From an uncultured Oscillospiraceae bacterium (GTDB lineage Bacteria; Bacillota; Clostridia; Oscillospirales; Acutalibacteraceae): a stretch of DNA of 64,000 bases. A model generated the notes under the pieces. It was not told where the DNA came from. It searched no databases and saw only the letters and a list, made by a program, of their open reading frames with translations. Shown here piece by piece: positions 60,212 through 64,000 of this stretch. The position numbers were made by a program, and so were the translations under genes. Within the stretch, counting starts at the first letter, position 1; each line of letters begins with the position of its first letter. The DNA is taken from the NCBI GenBank assembly GCA_900548545.1, contig URKX01000002.1:1-64000 (forward strand). The letters are read 5' to 3'.

Positions 60212-61402
60212 TTATTTGCGGGCCAGGCCCTGTTCTTTCAAAGCTTCGTACACCAAGTCCCGGATGTGGGGGTGGATCTCGGAATACACCTTGATCATCC
60301 TCAGCACTTGCTGGGTGTACACCACGCTCACATGGTTGACGGGATCCATCAGGGCATAGGCACCGGCAGCGCCGTCCCAGCCGAACTCACCCACAGGCCC
60401 TTGGGAGCCGTTGGGGTCGGTCATGGTGCGCACGCCCAGGCCGTACCCGTACTCAAACCGGCCAGCACGGTGGAAATCCGCCAGCTCGGCTTCGTTGAGC
60501 CAATTGCGGGACCAGGTGGCGATGGACTCGGGGCTGAGGATGCGGACACCGTTGGCCCCAACGCCGCCGCAGCTGACGGCGTCCAGCACCGTGCTGTAGG
60601 CTTCCAGGGAGGCGGTCAAGCCTGCGCCGCCGCTTTCGTACAGGGGGGTCACTCGGAAATTGTTCCCGGTGCCGGCGGTGACGATCTCCTGGGTCTTGAA
60701 GTCCACCGCGTGCTGGGCAAACTGGCGGCCCCGCTTCTCCCCGGGGAAATACAGGGTGGCCTCATTGATGCCCAGGGGCTGGAAAATGTGGTTCTGAAGG
60801 TACTGGCCAAAGGTTTCGCCGCTGACCACCTCAATGACAGCCGCCATGATGTCGTGGCCCAGGCTGTAGGCCCAGTGGGTGCCGGGCTCAAACAGCAGCG
60901 GGGACTTGGCAATGGCCGCCACCACTTCCCGGGTGGTGGCCAAGGGGTTCTTCTTCAGCAGGTCCTGGATAGGGGCCGCGTTCAGGTTGTAGGAAAAGCC
61001 GCCGGTCATGGACATCAGGTGGTAGACGCACAGCTTGTTCCGGGCAGGGTGGCTGGGGGAATTCTCGTCCGGCCACACGGGCGGGCCACCAGCGCCCATG
61101 CTGAAGTTGTCCGCCACTTTCATATCGGCAAACTCCGGCAGGTATTTGGAGAGCTCGTCCTCCAGGCCGAGCTTCCCCTGCTCCACCAGCTGCATCACAG
61201 CCAGCATGGTGACCACCTTGGTGCAGGAGTACAGGTCGTACAGCTCGTTGCCGGTGACGGGGCGCTTGCCCACAAAGTCGCTGTAACCGGCGCTGTGGCG
61301 GTAAAGCACCTGATGGTCTTTCATCACCTGGCAGTCCAGCCCGGGGACTCCATAGCCCTCTTTCAGGCTGTCCAGGTATTCGGTCAATCTCTCAAATCCC
61401 AT
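60212..61402 (-). CDS. Class C beta-lactamase-like serine hydrolase (second)
   Basis: A 396-residue serine hydrolase. The SxxK motif is SCTK (Ser59, Lys62), the tyrosine motif is YSLGHD in HWAYSLGHD near residue 170, and WDGAAGAYALMDP near the end is typical. No signal peptide. A paralogue with different domain length is at 48566. The family cleaves esters or amides. It lies in a minus-strand operon with an esterase, deacetylase and permease. Confidence 0.9.
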   Translation of the reverse strand: MGFERLTEYLDSLKEGYGVPGLDCQVMKDHQVLYRHSAGYSDFVGKRPVTGNELYDLYSCTKVVTMLAVMQLVEQGKLGLEDELSKYLPEFADMKVADNFSMGAGGPPVWPDENSPSHPARNKLCVYHLMSMTGGFSYNLNAAPIQDLLKKNPLATTREVVAAIAKSPLLFEPGTHWAYSLGHDIMAAVIEVVSGETFGQYLQNHIFQPLGINEATLYFPGEKRGRQFAQHAVDFKTQEIVTAGTGNNFRVTPLYESGGAGLTASLEAYSTVLDAVSCGGVGANGVRILSPESIATWSRNWLNEAELADFHRAGRFEYGYGLGVRTMTDPNGSQGPVGEFGWDGAAGAYALMDPVNHVSVVYTQQVLRMIKVYSEIHPHIRDLVYEALKEQGLARK

Positions 61403-61465
61403 AGGATCTCTCCTCCTCCCTATAGCAAAGGGCAGCCCGGCTGTACCGGGCCGCCCAAATGGTGT

Positions 61466-62266
61466 TTAGTTTTTGCCGAAGTATTTGTCCATAGCCAGCT
61501 CGATCTGGGGATCCCAGAAAGCCCAGTTGTGGGCGCCGGGGGCAGTCACATAGGTGTGCTCCAGGCCCAGGGAATCGAAGTACTGGTGCAGGCTGTTGCT
61601 GGACTCGATGAGCATATCCTCAGTGCCGCAGGCCAAGTAGATCTGGGGCTTGGGAGAATCGCTCTCAGCCAGGGTCTTGGCAATGTACTGCATATCGCGG
61701 TCGCTGCCGGGGATCTCCTGGGGCTTGCCGAAAATGTGCTCATAGTAGGCGGCGGAAGCCATGGGGTTGTCCTCGTAGTGGTCCATCTTGGCCAGGTTGT
61801 CCGTAATGGCCGCAGCGGACAGGGCCACGATGCCGCCGAACAGCTCGGGGTGCTTCATGCCGTTGACCAAAGCGCCATAACCGCCCATGGAGAAACCGCC
61901 GATGTAGGTATCTTCCCGCTTGTCGCTCAAGGGGAACACACGCCGGCCGAAGTCGATGACCTCGCACAGGAACTGCTCATACATGGCGTCCCGCTTCCGG
62001 TCGTCCACATAGAAGCCATTCTCGCCGCTGGGGCACAGCACTGCCACATGGTACTTCATGGCCAGCTGCTCAATGCGGGAGCCGCGGATCCAGTCGGTGT
62101 GGGTGCCGGAGTAACCGTGGAGCAGCATGATGGTCTTCATGGGGGCCTCATCCTGGCAGCGCAGCTCCTCAGGGATGCCTGCGGCCTTTTCCACAGGGAC
62201 AATCGCGGTCAGCTCGGTGAGCCGGTGCAGCGAATTGGAGAACATGGTGGTGGTAAATACTGCCAT
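61466..62266 (-). CDS. Esterase-D-like alpha/beta hydrolase
   Basis: A 266-residue alpha/beta-hydrolase of the esterase D/feruloyl esterase-like (PF00756-type) group. Nucleophile Ser126 in GGFSMGGYGAL, an oxyanion HGYSGTHTDW near residue 50, Asp in CGTEDMLIESS and His in GAHNWAFWD near residue 250. ATG at 62266 is preceded by AAAGGTAGGG; earlier in-frame codons lack a site. The family includes acetyl xylan and feruloyl esterases. No signal peptide. Confidence 0.9.
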   Translation of the reverse strand: MAVFTTTMFSNSLHRLTELTAIVPVEKAAGIPEELRCQDEAPMKTIMLLHGYSGTHTDWIRGSRIEQLAMKYHVAVLCPSGENGFYVDDRKRDAMYEQFLCEVIDFGRRVFPLSDKREDTYIGGFSMGGYGALVNGMKHPELFGGIVALSAAAITDNLAKMDHYEDNPMASAAYYEHIFGKPQEIPGSDRDMQYIAKTLAESDSPKPQIYLACGTEDMLIESSNSLHQYFDSLGLEHTYVTAPGAHNWAFWDPQIELAMDKYFGKN

Positions 62267-62305
62267 TGGAAAATCCCTACCTTTCTTTACATTCAAGTGT
62301 TTTCA

Positions 62306-63157
62306 TTACAAATAGATGAACGGCTCCTTTGCGTTGACGAAATACACGGGGACACAAACCTCCCGGCTCAGCCAGCTCTGCATGAACTGCATCCCCCACT
62401 CCTCGCTGCGCTCGTGGCCCAGCACGATCATGCTGCGGGGCAGCCCCAAGCTGGCGGCATCCTGCATATAGGTGCCCAACAGCAGTTCGGCGATCTCGCC
62501 GCACACGATCACATCAATGTCTTTCTCTCCCATCAAACGCAAGGGCATATCGGGCATCCGGCCAAAGCCAAGGCTGCCGCCTCCCACCAGCACGGCCACC
62601 CGGGAACAGGCCGCCTGGGGATCCCCAGAGGCCCGCACCGTGTCGATGCCCATTTTTTCCTTGATCTCCCCAGCCAGGCCGGCCAGGGTGGTGGGCTGGA
62701 TGTCGTAGTAATCCTGGAAGCCCGTGATGAAAGCCTCAAAGCCTTCGGCCCCGGACACTTTCTTTTCCACAGGGGGTTTGGCAAGCTGGTTCCATCCCAT
62801 GGTTTCCAAAAAGCCGCTGTAGATATCATCGGGGGTGGCGCCATGCATCATATCGTGGCAGCGCCAGATCACTGCCCCGGACTGCTGGAGCAATTCCCGC
62901 AGCCCTTGGAACACTTTGTCGTGTTTGGGCCACTCGCCCCGGCACTCCAAAAAGAAGGTGGGCTCGTGGGTGATGATCATATTGGCGCCTCGGGACATAG
63001 CTTCCCCCAGCACCTCGGCGGTGACGGTAAAGGTGGTGATCACACCGGTGACCTCCGTTTCGGGGTCGCCGTAGACAAAACCATCGCAGGTAGGCGCCCC
63101 ATTGTCCACATACTGATAATGGGCCGCTACCGCTTCTGAAATTTGACGCGCTTTCAT
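62306..63157 (-). CDS. Nif3-like (DUF34) metal-binding protein
   Basis: A 283-residue protein of the Nif3/NGG1-interacting family, which form hexamers with a dinuclear metal centre. Candidate ligands include ITHEPTFF near residue 63, RCHDMMHG near 99 and GHERSEEWG near 254. The start is typical (MKARQISEAV). Its role here is unknown; members may act as metal-dependent hydrolases or metal carriers. It lies four bases after the permease and 39 before the esterase, so it is part of this operon. Confidence 0.85.
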   Translation of the reverse strand: MKARQISEAVAAHYQYVDNGAPTCDGFVYGDPETEVTGVITTFTVTAEVLGEAMSRGANMIITHEPTFFLECRGEWPKHDKVFQGLRELLQQSGAVIWRCHDMMHGATPDDIYSGFLETMGWNQLAKPPVEKKVSGAEGFEAFITGFQDYYDIQPTTLAGLAGEIKEKMGIDTVRASGDPQAACSRVAVLVGGGSLGFGRMPDMPLRLMGEKDIDVIVCGEIAELLLGTYMQDAASLGLPRSMIVLGHERSEEWGMQFMQSWLSREVCVPVYFVNAKEPFIYL

Positions 63158-63161
63158 TATA

Positions 63162-64000
63162 TCATCCTTTCACAGCACCCACAACAATCCCTTTGATCAA
63201 ATGCTTTTGCAAAAGTGGAAACAAAATCAAAATAGGCAGTACGCCGATTACAGCCAGGGCCATGCGCATACCAACGCTGGGGATGGTGATTTGGCTGGTA
63301 TCCACCACCTGGCTGGCCTGGCCGGATGACAGGAACGCGATGTTGTTCATAATGGACATCAACACGTTCTGGATCCCGTAGAACTTCACATTGCGGATGT
63401 AGTACAGGGCATTGGTCCAATCGTTCCAATAGGCCAAACCGGCAAACAGGCCGACGGTCACATTTACAGGCACCGCCAAGGGGAGCATGATTTTCCAAAA
63501 AATCGTCAGTTCGTTGGCACCATCGATCTGGGCGGACTCGATGATGGCGGCAGGCACATTGGTCTGATAGTAATTGCGCACCAGCAGCACATTGAATGCG
63601 CCCATCAGCAGGTTGGGCAGCAGCAGGGCCAAGTAACTGTCCACCACGTGGAAGATGCGGGTCCACACCATATAAGAGGGCACAATGCCGCCGTGGAACA
63701 GCATGGTGAAAAACAGGAAGAAAGCGAAGGGGTAACGATATTTAAAATCGCTTCTGGACAGCGGATAGGCGAACATGGTGGTCAGAAGCATACTCAAAGC
63801 GGTGCCCACGGCGGTCAGGCAGATGGAGGTGAGGTAAGCGCGGCCGATGGTGGCAAAGTTATTGGCCAGATACTTATAGGCGTCCAGGCTGAGCTTCCGG
63901 GGGAAGAAGGTATAGCCGTACTGGGTCAGGGTCTTCTCCTCGGTGAAGGAGGCGATAAAGATCAGCACAAAGGGGAGGATCGCGCACAGGGATAAGACGC
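63162..64000 (-). CDS. ABC sugar importer permease (YtcP type), 5' truncated
   Basis: A permease cut by the right edge; the frame is open to the end of the window. The visible 279 residues contain about five membrane helices and the EAA loop IIESAQIDGANELTIFWKIMLPLAVPV near residue 185 of the visible part. The C-terminus LIKGIVVGAVKG matches YtcP/LplC permeases, like the gene at 56678 but clearly distinct. It belongs to a second CUT1-type importer whose other genes lie beyond the window. Confidence 0.92.
   Translation of the reverse strand, partial: VLSLCAILPFVLIFIASFTEEKTLTQYGYTFFPRKLSLDAYKYLANNFATIGRAYLTSICLTAVGTALSMLLTTMFAYPLSRSDFKYRYPFAFFLFFTMLFHGGIVPSYMVWTRIFHVVDSYLALLLPNLLMGAFNVLLVRNYYQTNVPAAIIESAQIDGANELTIFWKIMLPLAVPVNVTVGLFAGLAYWNDWTNALYYIRNVKFYGIQNVLMSIMNNIAFLSSGQASQVVDTSQITIPSVGMRMALAVIGVLPILILFPLLQKHLIKGIVVGAVKG

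Noticed and set aside
59282..63139. A plus-strand open frame of almost 1,300 codons opposite the hydrolase operon
   Set aside because: It is antisense to four genes with clear catalytic motifs, has no ribosome binding site, and shows the His/Gly/Val-rich composition of a GC-rich codon-position shadow.

Overview
The window looks like the chromosome of an anaerobic, spore-forming Firmicute of the class Clostridia, most likely an Oscillospirales-type gut bacterium. The evidence is GC-rich coding sequence, the order yqfC-yqfD-phoH-ybeY-dgkA-era-yqzL-recO with mutS2 next to it, a ylbJ-like sporulation gene, rubrerythrin with a Fur/PerR regulator, and FeoAB. The lineage is inferred, not proven. No rRNA, CRISPR array, transposase or phage gene was found. 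Several genes appear to start with TTG or GTG (DUF134 protein, PerR-like regulator, ArsR, transglutaminase protein, TIM-barrel epimerase, ylbJ, sigma factor, DUF3737 protein), each judged from a ribosome binding site.

1-11 kb: a Na/phosphate symporter cut by the window edge, a small helical protein, TspO, a cobalamin-riboswitch-controlled lipoprotein plus ECF S component, the FeoAB iron transporter, and a DUF134 regulator translationally coupled to an 860-residue fusion of CoA-disulfide reductase, rhodanese, sulfite-reductase-like and ferredoxin modules. 11-23 kb, mostly minus strand: tadA, a CPBP protease with a repeated proline-rich head, htpG, mutS2, then the recO-era-ybeY-phoH-yqfDC block. 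23-28 kb: ylbJ, a tandemly duplicated structured non-coding element ahead of a small cysteine protein, rubrerythrin and PerR, two TrkA-type proteins and an SH3 lipoprotein. 28-34 kb: tRNA-Thr, tRNA-Tyr, tex, an ArsR/HMA metal pair, an NCS2 permease, tRNA-Gly and a cold-shock gene with a terminator in its leader. 34-45 kb: a MoxR (frameshifted)-DUF58-transglutaminase operon, MarR, GNAT, two GH25 lysozyme-like proteins (the first with altered catalytic residues) and an ECF sigma factor with its DUF4179 partner.

45-64 kb is an accessory carbon-utilisation region. It has one complete CUT1-type sugar importer without an ATPase, a permease of a second importer cut by the window end, a Gfo/Idh/MocA oxidoreductase, an AGE-family epimerase, a TIM-barrel epimerase, an aldehyde dehydrogenase, and five ester- or amide-cleaving enzymes (type B carboxylesterase, two class C beta-lactamase-like hydrolases, an esterase-D-like hydrolase, a NodB deacetylase) plus a Nif3-like protein. 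Together they suggest uptake and dismantling of an acylated or otherwise decorated glycoside. The substrate cannot be read from the sequence.

The strongest candidates for something undescribed are the tandem 105-base RNA element (24.17-24.37 kb), the sulfur fusion enzyme with its DUF134 partner, the glycoside and hydrolase cluster, and the terminator in the cold-shock leader.
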